Source: Dermanyssus gallinae
Taxonomy: Eukaryota; Arthropoda; Arachnida; Mesostigmata; Dermanyssidae
Assembly: GCA_003439945.1 (NCBI GenBank)
Contig: QVRM01003923.1
Coordinates: 1 to 64,000 of the forward strand
Reading direction: 5' to 3'
DNA length: 64,000 nucleotides
This document shows, piece after piece, positions 44,174-54,240 of the stretch; within the stretch, counting starts at the first letter, position 1; every line of letters starts with the position of its first letter. The translations under genes and the position numbers were made by a program. The notes beneath the pieces are model-generated. The model saw only the letters and a list, made by a program, of their open reading frames with translations. It was not told the origin of the DNA and did not search any database.

Positions 44174-46957
44174 GTGGCGTTAAATCAGCCCGCAAAACAC
44201 ACACAGAATCAATTTAAATGTATGTTGTGGAACGTTGAATCATTAGAATCATTGTATAATAAGTCAGGCGAAAACGATTTTCTTGACATGGATATTATGT
44301 TTTTAACCGAAACGTTTGTGACAAACCCAGCAAATTTTATTCAGTTTACACAACACAAAATATATCACGGACTTGCACTTAAGTCTCAAGGAAGAGGCCG
44401 ACCTAAATGGGGTGTGGCTATCGCCGTCAGAACGACCGAGTGCTCACATGTACTCAAATGCACTGCAAGACTATTAGTTCTGGAACTAGAAGAATATTAC
44501 CTGGTATGCATATATAGCCCACCAGACAGGCAACCCGCTGATATAATATACGATGTTGGGGACGCAATAAGGTATTGCAAAAAGACAAATAAGCACATTG
44601 TTATAGGGGGTGACTTTAATTGCGACCTATTAAAAGATAACGCACGAAGCGCAGCTTTTATATCAGGAATGCATGAGCTTGGATTGCAAATTGAAAACAA
44701 CAAACATGAGGCTACGTACGCCAGCTGGAATGGAAAAAGTGCCGTTGATGTAGTTTTAACTTCAGCACAGCAGCCACAATCAATAATCAGCGAGATGCAC
44801 TCAACGCCCTCAGCACATCTAAAACACTATAAAATAACGTTCCATTTGCACCGGTCCAACAAGCCCAGTGTACCCTCAGCACATACCCTCAGCCGCTCCC
44901 TGAACCCCCAGAAATTACAGCAAGCACTACAACTCATTCAGCCAACAGACGATATCAATGTAACTGAAAGAGCTATACGGTGGGCAATCCAGATTTCATG
45001 CGTAAGGAAATCGTTATACACACCAACTACACACAAACCATGGTTTGATGAACAGTGCAAAGCCATAAAGTACACTATTTGCAGTCACACGGATTTTAGT
45101 CCAGAGGGATTACAACGACTCGCTGGTATGAAACGGAATTTTAAAAAGATTAAACAAACAAAGAAACAAGCATATGACATAATTCAGCGGGTGACACGCG
45201 TGCAACAAAGCGCTACAAAACCATGGATACTCCTCCCAAGACGACCCACTCCACCAAATCCATTAATCAATGATAATGAGTGGATACTTCATTTTTCGCG
45301 CCTATACGGTGGTGATCTTCTACTACCTCCGAGGGAGAATATCTGTGATTACCGAGCATTTACAGAAGAAGAGGTCGCCAATGTAATCAAATCCAAACAA
45401 AATGGTAAATCTGCGGGTCCCGACCAAATTGTGTATGAACATATTAAAGCAAATATACGTTTTCTGTGCCCGCCATTGACCAGATTGTACAATGGATGTC
45501 TACGCAGCGGCAAAATACCGGAAGAATGGAGAAAAAGTTTCCTGCAGCCAATTTACAAAAAGAAAGGTGAAGCAACCGACCCATCCAACTACCGCGGGAT
45601 TGCACTTATTAGCGTCGTTTATAAAATTTTAACTTCACTTGTTGTAGAACGCTTATATGACGCTATAGGTCCAGATCTACCATGTGAACAACATGGATTT
45701 CTAAGAGGGCGATCTACGTCGGATGCCGTTGCCTTTATTTTAGAACATGTAAAGACCCGCCAAGATCAAAAAGAGATGACATATGCTGCTTTTATCGATT
45801 TTAAGACTGCATTTGACTGCGTTAGAAGAGACAAACTTCTTAAAGTACTTCAAACCCGATATTCTATAGAGGGAACTATGTATAATCTAATATGTGACAT
45901 GCTGCAAGCGAACTTCATTATTATTAAAAACGGAGCTCATTATGTCAGCAGGCCGGTAGCACAGAAAACTGGAGTTATCCAGGGTGACTCCGCAAGCCCA
46001 TTCCTCTTTATATTGTATATAGCTAGCTTAGCGGACGCCCTCAGAAATGTAAAAGCAACACATGCATTTTATGCTGACGACTTAGTGGTGCTTGCAAAAA
46101 CACGAAATCACTTGCAGTTTTATCTCCAGGAAGCCTCAGATTGGTGCCAAGAACACCAATTGACAATCAACATAGCCAAAACAAAAATACTACGATTTAG
46201 TAAAGGCGGATCGTACGCTGCAGATGACCGGTGCATCAAGATAGGGGGAGTAAATGTTGAACTCGTTAATCACTTTTGTTATCTAGGGATAACAGTGACT
46301 CCCCGGCTGTCATTTAGCAGACATATAGAAGAAATGCGTAGCAAGGCTACAGCGGCCATGATTTTAGTGGGAGACGTTACTGACATAGATTTAAAAATTG
46401 CGCTAAATTTATTTAGAATAAAAATTGTTCCTACAGTAAGATACTGCCTTCCCGCAATAGCCCCTTATTTCACAATATCGGACCTTAAAAACATAGATAA
46501 AATAAAATCTTATTTCATAAAGCGCACTTTAGGCTTGCCAAAGAACGCATCGGCCACGTTCGCACTGGAACTATGCCATGAACGCACACTAGTAGAGGAT
46601 TTAGTACTGGACAAGATACCGTTCAGTACACAGATCTTAGAAGCCTACAGAGAATTTAGAGAAACTCGCAACATGGCATTTGTAATGGGTCTCTATGTCG
46701 AGGGTCCTGCTTTTTGCAGCATTAAGTGGAAACTGTCATCACAGAAAAATAGATCTATAATATGCCGAACAACATGGCATGGCTACCACCACCTTTTGTG
46801 CTTAAGAGGAAATTGTTATGAAATTGACGAATGCGTATGTAAATACTGTGGCGAGTGCAATATCGGACGATACCACATACTCACTTGCTCGTTTATCGAA
46901 ACACCGTCACTAAAAGCACGTGTTAACGATATTATTAGCCTACAAAACGATATGTGA
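44174..46957 (+). CDS. CR1-type LINE ORF2: APE nuclease and reverse transcriptase
   Basis: Open for 927 codons with no stop. The first in-frame ATG is 44222 (MLWNVESLESLYN), before all known motifs, so about 911 residues if started there. APE nuclease: LWNVESLES, FLTETFVT and IGGDFNCDL; the SDH motif reads SAHLKHY, so a catalytic Asp appears replaced by Ala. RT: GKSAGPDQIVYEHI (about 45405), LQPIYKKKGE, NYRGIALIS, QHGFLRGRST, FIDFKTAFD (about 45795), TGVIQGDSASPFLF, FYADDLVVLA (about 46068-46100) and FCYLGITVTPRLSF. A Cys-rich C-terminus with CVCKYCGECNIGRYH follows. It makes cDNA at the nicked target. It could be translated by re-initiation or by read-through of the single UGA that separates it from ORF1. 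Confidence 0.9.
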   Translation: MALNQPAKHTQNQFKCMLWNVESLESLYNKSGENDFLDMDIMFLTETFVTNPANFIQFTQHKIYHGLALKSQGRGRPKWGVAIAVRTTECSHVLKCTARLLVLELEEYYLVCIYSPPDRQPADIIYDVGDAIRYCKKTNKHIVIGGDFNCDLLKDNARSAAFISGMHELGLQIENNKHEATYASWNGKSAVDVVLTSAQQPQSIISEMHSTPSAHLKHYKITFHLHRSNKPSVPSAHTLSRSLNPQKLQQALQLIQPTDDINVTERAIRWAIQISCVRKSLYTPTTHKPWFDEQCKAIKYTICSHTDFSPEGLQRLAGMKRNFKKIKQTKKQAYDIIQRVTRVQQSATKPWILLPRRPTPPNPLINDNEWILHFSRLYGGDLLLPPRENICDYRAFTEEEVANVIKSKQNGKSAGPDQIVYEHIKANIRFLCPPLTRLYNGCLRSGKIPEEWRKSFLQPIYKKKGEATDPSNYRGIALISVVYKILTSLVVERLYDAIGPDLPCEQHGFLRGRSTSDAVAFILEHVKTRQDQKEMTYAAFIDFKTAFDCVRRDKLLKVLQTRYSIEGTMYNLICDMLQANFIIIKNGAHYVSRPVAQKTGVIQGDSASPFLFILYIASLADALRNVKATHAFYADDLVVLAKTRNHLQFYLQEASDWCQEHQLTINIAKTKILRFSKGGSYAADDRCIKIGGVNVELVNHFCYLGITVTPRLSFSRHIEEMRSKATAAMILVGDVTDIDLKIALNLFRIKIVPTVRYCLPAIAPYFTISDLKNIDKIKSYFIKRTLGLPKNASATFALELCHERTLVEDLVLDKIPFSTQILEAYREFRETRNMAFVMGLYVEGPAFCSIKWKLSSQKNRSIICRTTWHGYHHLLCLRGNCYEIDECVCKYCGECNIGRYHILTCSFIETPSLKARVNDIISLQNDM

Positions 46958-49055
46958 ACTTTTGTAATACACTACCAATTTATGGTGAATAAACTTGAAA
47001 CAATCCCCAAACCAACGGGAGAGAGCAATGCTTTAGCAAGTAGTCCTGCTTACCGGCCTATATGTCTTCTTGACACAATGGGCAAGATCTTAGAGAATGT
47101 TATCGTAGAGAGGCTCAACGCTGAGATTGAGCTCAAAGGGGCCCTGTCAGACGCCCAGTACGGTTTCCGTAAGGGAAAGTCCACGCTTGGCGCCCTTACA
47201 CGGGTTTTGGAACGGGCGACCGAACAGTTAACAAGGACCCCGAAAACAAGAGACTTCGTTGTGCTCGTCCTCCTGGACGTCAAGAATGCCTTCAACTCGA
47301 TGAGCTGGAAGGTGGCCATGGACGCAATGAGGCGCAAGGGCATTTCGCCATACATTCGCCGGATAATTTCGTCCTACCTATCGGAAAGAAAGCTGTCGGC
47401 CGGCGGTCAGGAGTATGAGATCTCTGCGGGGGTTCCTCAGGGGTCGGTCTTAGGGCCGATTCAGGGGAACCTAGCCTATGACGGGGTCCTCGAGCTGCCG
47501 GACCTACCGGCGGGTGTTGAGATGGTGGCCTATGCCGATGACTTGGCGCTGGTTATCACGGCACGGGAAACTGGGGCCCTGGAGTATGCCGCTAATGAAG
47601 CCTTGGAGCAGGTGGCAGAGTGTATGGAAGACCATTCACTAAGACTGGCCCCGCAAAAGACGGAAGCAATGTACCTTACAGGCAGGAAGAAAACCCGGAA
47701 CATCCGCCTGCGTCTAAACGGTCATCCTGTCAAGCTTGCTCGGACAGCAAAGTATCTCGGAGTGGTGCTCGACAAAGGTCTCAATGGATCGGCGCATATC
47801 CAGCATGTGGCTGGTAAAGCCCACAAGGTCGCGGCCGGCCTGGCGCGGTTAATGCCCAGAGTCGGCGGCTGCACAGAAGGCAGGCGGCGCCTGCTGGCCA
47901 GTGTAGCAGAGTCGGTAGCGCTATACGCGGCTCCAGTGTGGGCAGACATGGCGCTGAGGACGCAAAGAAACAGGAGAGCCCTTCGATCGTCACAGCGGCC
48001 GGTAGCCATTCGTGTCTGCCGGGCTTACCGCACGGTGTCGACCGCGGCCCTCTTGGTCCTGTCTAAGATGCTGCCATGGGATCTGCTGGCAAGTGAACGG
48101 GCCGAAAGATGGAAGGATGGCGATCTAGACTTGACGACGGCTAGATCGAGGACAATCGCCCGGTGGCATGAGGAATGGGCCGCAGTGCAGCCGGGAGACC
48201 CTCGGAGGCCGCCCGCGGGGAGCTGGACCAGAGACCTCATCCCTGACCTGAAGGCGTGGTACGACTGCAACCACGGTGAGCTGTCTTATGGTACGACACA
48301 GGTGCTGACCGGGCATGGCCAGTTCCAAACGTACATGGTAAGAATTAACAAGGCGAGTGTCGACATCTGCGCGTTATGCAGATCGGGTGAGACGGACGAT
48401 GTCGAGCACACAGTTCTGCGGTGTCCGGCCCTCCAAGAAGCCAGAGACACGGGTGCGACCACCGTGAGAGGAAAGTCGATCAAGAAGGTTGTAGCACACA
48501 TGCTGACTTCGGCGAAGGCGTGGAGGGAGTCCTGTGCCTTCTTCGAGACTATCATGTCCTTAAAGGTGGCCAAGGAAACTGCCAGGAGAGCTCGTTTCAA
48601 CAATAGCCCCCGATCCAGTCGAGAGGGAGCGCCCGTAGGTGACAGGGAAAGAAGGGGAAATAGGCAGCAAAGGCGAACCAGCCTTGGGATTAGGCAGGGA
48701 CAGCCAGGGACGCTCCAGGCGATGACTCTCGACGCATCCCCAGGTGGCGGAGCTGTGGAAGGCGTTAACGGTCTGGCTGACGCGTCTGAGCTGCACCAAG
48801 GCAGACATGAGACGATGGATGATGCCAGATTGGAGTAGAATGTAGGAGTTGGTGCAACACCACTCCCATGGATTCGAAGCAATGCCTACGCAGTTACCGA
48901 TCCCTGGGGGTGGGGGGGAAGCGGGTTTACTGGGTTTGCGAGTCCCAGACTAGTCACCATGGCTGGGGTGGCGCATGTCCGTCTGGATTCCCGTAATCCC
49001 CCAAAGTAATCCTGAGAGGTTTCAGCAGTAAAAAAAAAAAAAAGGCGCTTCTTTG

Positions 49056-49678
49056 GCGGAGTTCCCTCATACAGTATAGTAGAAGTACACCTTATTTATT
49101 GCCTAGGCTATTGCACAGTGCATTCCGGATTACGGACAGTCAAATTAATTGCAGATTGTTTTCTTTAAAAAATAGTATCTGACAGTTTCGGCCTCACGGG
49201 ACGCGGTTGAAGAGACGGGGGATACAGCGCAAGGCTGTTGTGAGACCGCAGGGCAACTACTCTAGTAGTATATAGGTGACATCACGAGCTATAATTACAG
49301 AACAGGCTTACATGACTTACGCTACAACAACGACGAAATCGCAGTATGTACAGTTGGTCACTTAGACTTTTCTCAGTTACTTACACTCTTCGCTCCAATA
49401 CAGTACGGAATAAGGTAAGTTAACCAGTGGCATCATACCAGAAAAGGTGGCTACGTTCGATCAGATAAATGGACTGTTGTTTGCTTGAAATAAGGCTCAA
49501 TAGATGGGCGCACACACAGACAACTCGCATCCACTTGTTTGAATAAAGCCAGCGCCTCCGCACGACCCGCGCAGTGCCGTTGTATCGCGTACCCTTTTCC
49601 GTTATTAATGTTGTCGCTCACTACACATTAATACAACAAAATAAGACGCACTAGGAATCTAGAGAAATTAATAGAGAT
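49056..49678. other. Unassigned DNA right of R1-type LINE
   Basis: Begins after the right TSD copy (49043-49055). No recognised frame, promoter or repeat. Confidence 0.5.
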
Positions 49679-49691
49679 ATACAAACTACTA

Positions 49692-50088
49692 ATGTAAAGT
49701 TTTCGGGCTGACCCTCAGCCAAGATTTAACGTCCACGGAACTGTTTTTCACATTAATTCATAAACGAACCCCCATAAATACAAATGTGCAAGGCTGGGGC
49801 TCGAACCCGCGCACTTATCTAGTGTGGTCAGGCATGTCGACAAGATGTAGCCATTCGCAAAGACAATGATGAGATGGTGCTGATGATAATAATTGTGCTA
49901 CCTAGTAAGTAAAGTTTTTAAGCTGACCCTCGGCCAAGATTTAACGTCCACGGAACTGTTTTTTACACTGCTTCATAGACGGACCCCCATAAATACAAAT
50001 GTGCAACGGTGGTGCTCAAACCCGCGCACCTATGTGTCTTCTCCGGTTGCGAGGTGCAGACTCTAGCCACCACGCCACCGGGCTCGAC
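49692..50088 (-). mobile_element. Dimeric tRNA-derived SINE
   Basis: Two related SINE units in tandem on the minus strand, with ATACAAACTACTA at 49679-49691 and 50089-50101 as a 13-bp TSD of the whole dimer. The first unit (50088 to about 49906) has an A box (rc GCCACCACGCCA, about 50067-50078) and a diverged B box. A linker of about 85 bp (about 49905-49820) follows, then a second unit with B box GGTTCGAGCCCC but without a clear A box. Both tails contain the same GTTCCGTGGACGTTAAATCTT block. SINEs of this type are Pol III transcripts moved by LINE proteins. Confidence 0.8.
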
Positions 50089-50101
50089 ATACAAACTACT
50101 A

Positions 50102-51692
50102 CTACTACTACTGCTAAAAATCCACACCAAGTTGAATAAGTCCAAATGTTTTTTCTTGACAATGTATATAAACGCGCCCGCAACACGTTGTAGATAAAAA
50201 AAATAGTTGCCCTCCACCAAGACAACGCACGACCCCGCATACTTTTACCAAACCCTTAAACCATACCAGAGCGAGTTTGATCTTGCGCAACAAGCATTAC
50301 GCAACAAAGAAAAAAAGCATTACTTTTTTGAAGATTTATAAAAAGAGAAGGAAAACTATGTTGCCTTCAAAGAGGATGAGTTTATTTACTTTTTTTAAGA
50401 GTTAAGACGAGTTAAACATGAACTGGCTGCCGTGTGAGGGTTATAGAAAATGAAGGAGAGTATTTAAGCGAATAAACACTTTTACATTTGCGCAGCGTTA
50501 TATTTTCGATGTCGGCAAGAAAGCTCAAACACCTTTGTAGAAGCTATGCTATAATGTATGTATGCGTGTCTGTGTGTGTGTGTCTATGTGAATATAAACG
50601 CGCTTACGACTATCGTAAAATACGGATATCATATGATCTTATTTCTAATCGTTTCAGGTCGTCTATGTGTTTGCTGTAAAGCTGGGCTGGTTGGAAGCTG
50701 CCTGGAATATGCCTTTGTGCGTGGTACTGTGTCTGTCGACGTCTCTGCCCGCGTCTTTAGACATCTAACTACAAAGCCAGAACACCGATTGGCAATGCCC
50801 TAGTATATCCATAGTACCTAATAATACCGCCACCGGGCTATTCAAAATGCCCTTGTTCTTAACAATGTCTGCCGTGATCGTGCTTTTTTGTGTGGCCTTT
50901 TTTCAAAAATTGTTCCGACAACGACACTCGTTATGCAGTAGCACCGCGCATTGAAACAGGACGCCCTTCAACGTTCGCTTTCCGCTCAATCGAAAATCAG
51001 TAAGTCTTCAGCGACCCTGTACAGCGGGCAACAGCGGCGCGAGACACGGAGCGAGACGAGTCCTGCCCTGACAAGCCTTGGCCAAGCCCGTCATATCATG
51101 ACACGTTCAGGAGCTGAACGTCCTCGACTGTGTGCGAGAAGGAGGGGCCAAAAGCAGCAAAAGGCCACTCGCTAACCAAGTTACTCAGCGATCAGCCATA
51201 ATCCAATTTGAATCTTCAAACCCCGGCGTATCGATCCTCACAAGTCAATTGCCCAGTCTATGCATGCCGCAGCAGTGGCGACGGTGAGTCATTGCGCTGC
51301 GTCGATACACAGAAGCTCCACTGGCACAGGACATTCTATTCCATCCAGCTCGTTGGTTGATCTGTCCTCTGGTGGCGTTGTTGATATATTTCCTATTCGT
51401 ATTTAACCAGTATGAATTATATGATTTGTCTGGTTAATTCCGATAACGAACGAGACTTTAGCCTATTAAATAACACACAGAATCTCGTCTTCTGTGGCGT
51501 TCCTTAATGGGATCAAGTGCGTTTAACATTTTGAAACAGAGCAATATGATATTGACGGCTTATGTGAATTTCTTGATTGCTATTGGCGTTCACTAATCTT
51601 TCGCTTCCACACTTTGCCGTACGACAAACAGTGTAGTCATTAGTTGTGGGCACGTGTGTACATAGTTAGAACAACGGGCATCCTGTTCGTTA

Positions 51693-51733
<41 letters not shown>

Positions 51734-52030
51734 GAAGTGTCCCCTATCTTTCAAAGCTTGCCGCGCTGGTCTGAATAAACGAATTTTTTTTGCTGCGCAT
51801 GCCAAAAAATATGCCCGCGCTCTTCTCTTCACTCAGTATGACCGCCTCGTGGCAGCAACTACGCTGGTGTCGTTATGCCATGAACCGACACAGTGCGAGA
51901 GCGCTGCATTTTGTGGGCAGGCGGGCTAATGACATTGTGAGCGAGCTCCTGTATCATCCAGTCTACAAAAAGTTTGCAATACGCACTAATACTAAACGAT
52001 ACCCGAATACACACTCGGTGGCTGTGTGGC
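50102..52030. other. Unassigned DNA with (TA)n
   Basis: No gene recognised. A GTGTGTGTGT run lies near 50571-50583 and a (TA)n array at 51695-51730. The latter may mark the left edge of the maT-like element that follows. Confidence 0.5.
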
Positions 52031-52033
52031 ACA

Positions 52034-52911
52034 ATGGCGAACGAACGCCCACTGCAGCTAGCCGATTATAAAATATTAGAAAGCTACACGTCTGGTTGAG
52101 GAGGAATCCGAAGCAAAGCACTGGAGCAAATATTGCTCGTGACGTCGTAAAATCGAGACTTTTAACATTTCGATTAGTAACAGGATGCGGATCGTGAGGA
52201 ATCGTCTCAAAATCTCTACAAGTTACAGCAAGTTAACATTTTAAAGAAAAACCAACAGAGGTTTGTTGCAAAGAAGCTAGGGTCTTTTCCGGTCCGTCTC
52301 GTTCGTGGCGAGCTTCTAAGTACCGTCTTTTGCGATAAGAAAATGTTCACTGTTAAACAACTTGTGAACAGGCAAAATACTCGGGTATGGCTGCGGGAAC
52401 GGTCTAATGCGACAGCAAAATTAGGCTTCGAGCGTGCAAGCACCAGCCTCAACGGTAGTGTAGACCGTGACAACCCATGACGGGCGCATGCCACTTGTTT
52501 CTATCTTACATGGAGTCAAAATAAACGAGGCGAAGTACCGCTAGCTTATACAGAGTCATCTGATGCCGTGGACCCGAGGGCAAGGGTCGACAGTTTACGG
52601 TTCAGCAGGATTCGGCGCCTTCTCATAGGGCTAAACAAACTCAGGCCTGGTTCGGAGTTCACGCAGCGGGCTTTATCACATCAGAAGGATGGCCACCGTA
52701 CTCGCCGGATTTAAACCCGCTTGGCTATTACCTGTGGGAGATTATTGGCACGAATGTTTACACTGTCAGATTTGGTTGCGTCAATGCTCTGCAGCAAGTT
52801 TGTAAGTGAGATAAAATACCACAAAAGGTCGCTCGTGATTCACGCAGAATTCGAGCTGTGATTCAGGCCAAGGAAGTCATATTGAAGATTGAAGTATTTA
52901 CACAAAACTAG
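52034..52911 (+). pseudogene. maT-like (Tc1/mariner superfamily) transposase, broken
   Basis: From ATG 52034 (MANERPLQLADYKILE) to TAG 52909-52911, scattered frames match a maT-type transposase. FCDKKMFTVKQLVNRQNTRVWL (about 52327-52395; family FSDEKxFxVxxxxNxQNDRVWL) carries the first Asp. TSEGWPPYSPDLNPLGYYLWE (about 52680-52740) has Gly where the third catalytic Asp of a DD37D enzyme would be (NPLDY in relatives). The C-terminus RRIRAVIQAKEVILKIEVF ends at 52911. The block with the second Asp is scrambled. Several stops and shifts are present. No inverted repeats found. Confidence 0.75.
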
Positions 52912-52919
52912 ATTAACTG

Positions 52920-54240
52920 AGGGTGTTGTGTGAGTGGTACCAATAAATATAATATTTCAGGAGTTATCTTGATATCGCGGTCCTTCCTTAAGGGCACACC
53001 TAGCCTCGTCTACTTTGCATATATATGTATATATATATATATATTCATCAAAATTAGAGTCCATCCTTTGAGGATCATTGAAATCGATAAATAAAAACAT
53101 TTTCCAATTGAATGGGTACAAATAAATTGTCGCGTTTAAAATAGACACTGAAATAACGAGTATTGATCTGTAATGTGGCTAGGCGGACTTCACTTTTTCA
53201 AAGCATGCAATTGCGAGATCAATGTTTAATTTATAAAGAAGCTCGGCCTATCCCGATTTTTCGGGCTGAAATTCCCTATTAGCTAAATCTGATATCCGCC
53301 GACGTGTAGTTTTCGAACCTTCATATTGAATTTTTCATTAATAGTAAAACACATACTTCTAGAGCAATGCACATTTTGCGGGAATTATTTGAATCCTTAA
53401 TCGATTATAGGGGCAATTTGGGGTTGCAAAAAGGAAAAGGTAAAGGTAAACATATTACCAGAGAATGCATATCACTCGTGTAACTTCTGAAGAAAGAAAA
53501 GATGCAACTCTTTGTTACGTTACGGTGAACCGTCAGTCATTAAACACATTTTCTAGCGATTGTCGACAGATTGCCGCGCCCGCCGTTCAAACACATCAGA
53601 CATCTCTTAAGCATCTCGGTTGCAGCACCTAAGCGCAGATATTAGCCAACTGGCGACCAGATTCCCAATCAAATTAATGGGCGTTTTGTGTAGCAGGTGA
53701 CTCGTTAGATGATGCTTTGTAAGTTGTTTTGCCTTTCGAGGGGAATGCAAACAAAGACTTTTCTTTTTAGAAAAATACAATCGGACGCGCGTGCGTATTT
53801 GATCATTGTCCTAGCACAACGTGTAAGCTCGACATCTGCGCCGTGATGAATAAGCTCACCAAGATACACACTTGCAAGATATTTAAAGGTTCTCATTCAC
53901 GATTATTCCTCATTTTGTCTTTCACAATTCTCAATTTTTCCAAATTTGTAAACATATTTGCCTAAATCAATTCTTAAAAAGAGGTGCATGGCGTGCGACC
54001 AGCGTGCGTCCATTCCGAGGTTAAACGAAGGTCAACCAAATCGCAAATAAATGAGTCACGACATCCAAATTGCTAGCTTTGAGTGAGATCCGGAAATGCG
54101 TCTCGCCCTTTCTACCTATCATTTAACATAGTTATATATTAACATAGTTACTACTGGAGCTATTATAACAATTACAGAAACTATTCGGACCATTGCTACT
54201 CTAACTGGAGTTGTCAATAGCCAAGGTTTTTGCCGTAGCC
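52920..54240. other. Unassigned DNA
   Basis: Only a short (TA)n at about 53018-53044 is notable. No recognised frame. Confidence 0.45.

Larger units (their letters stand above)
42920..47001 (+). mobile_element. CR1/L2-type LINE nested in R1-type ORF2
   Basis: A 4,082-bp insert with a perfect 15-bp TSD. It carries an ORF1 with a 2A-like peptide and PHD-type finger, and an intact APE-RT ORF2. Only about 15 nt precede the first in-frame ATG (42935, in AAGATGGCGG), so the 5' end may be slightly truncated. The 3' UTR is about 44 nt with GAATAAAC and no poly(A). The 2A-PHD-ORF1 arrangement is known from CR1/L2/Rex-group LINEs. The perfect TSD and uninterrupted ORF2 show that it is the youngest clear insertion here. 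Confidence 0.9.
41451..48838 (+). pseudogene. R1-type LINE ORF2 (APE nuclease + RT), split by insertion
   Basis: ORF2 begins at ATG 41451 inside the ORF1 stop (ATGATTAG overlap). Part 1 (41451-42919): MIRILQMNLNRCRAAHDLL start, APE motifs LLSEPN, GDFNSASTAWGS and NHSDH, one TAG at 41913-41915, then the RT entry GKAPGPDGVPPGA. It breaks off at LVLIPKP. Part 2 (47017-48838) resumes with GESNALASSPAYRPICLLD, LLDVKNAFNSM, GVPQGSVLGP, YADDLALVI, YLGVVLDKGL and the C-terminal zinc motif CALCRSGETDDVEHTVLRC (about 48367-48423). Leaving out 42920-47016 (one TSD copy plus the insert) brings both parts into one frame of about 1,096 codons. The RT catalytic Asp pair is intact. Confidence 0.9.
38276..49042 (+). 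mobile_element. Full-length R1-type LINE, interrupted by a CR1-type LINE
   Basis: Bounded by a 13-bp TSD and ending in a 14-nt A tract (A30-A42 of 49030-49042 follow CAGT). Without the nested insertion it is about 6.7 kb: 5' UTR 38276-38929, ORF1 38930-41458, ORF2 from 41451 to 48838 (split), and 3' UTR about 200 bp. APE nuclease, LGPxxxNLAYDGVL in the RT and a C-terminal CCHC motif place it with R1-clade elements. The TSD lies in ordinary DNA, not 28S rDNA, so it is not an rDNA-restricted copy. Confidence 0.9.

Noticed and set aside
38263..49055. Site-specific R1 insertion in 28S rDNA
   Set aside because: The TSD AGGCGCTTCTTTG and its flanks do not look like 28S rRNA sequence; the copy sits in ordinary DNA.
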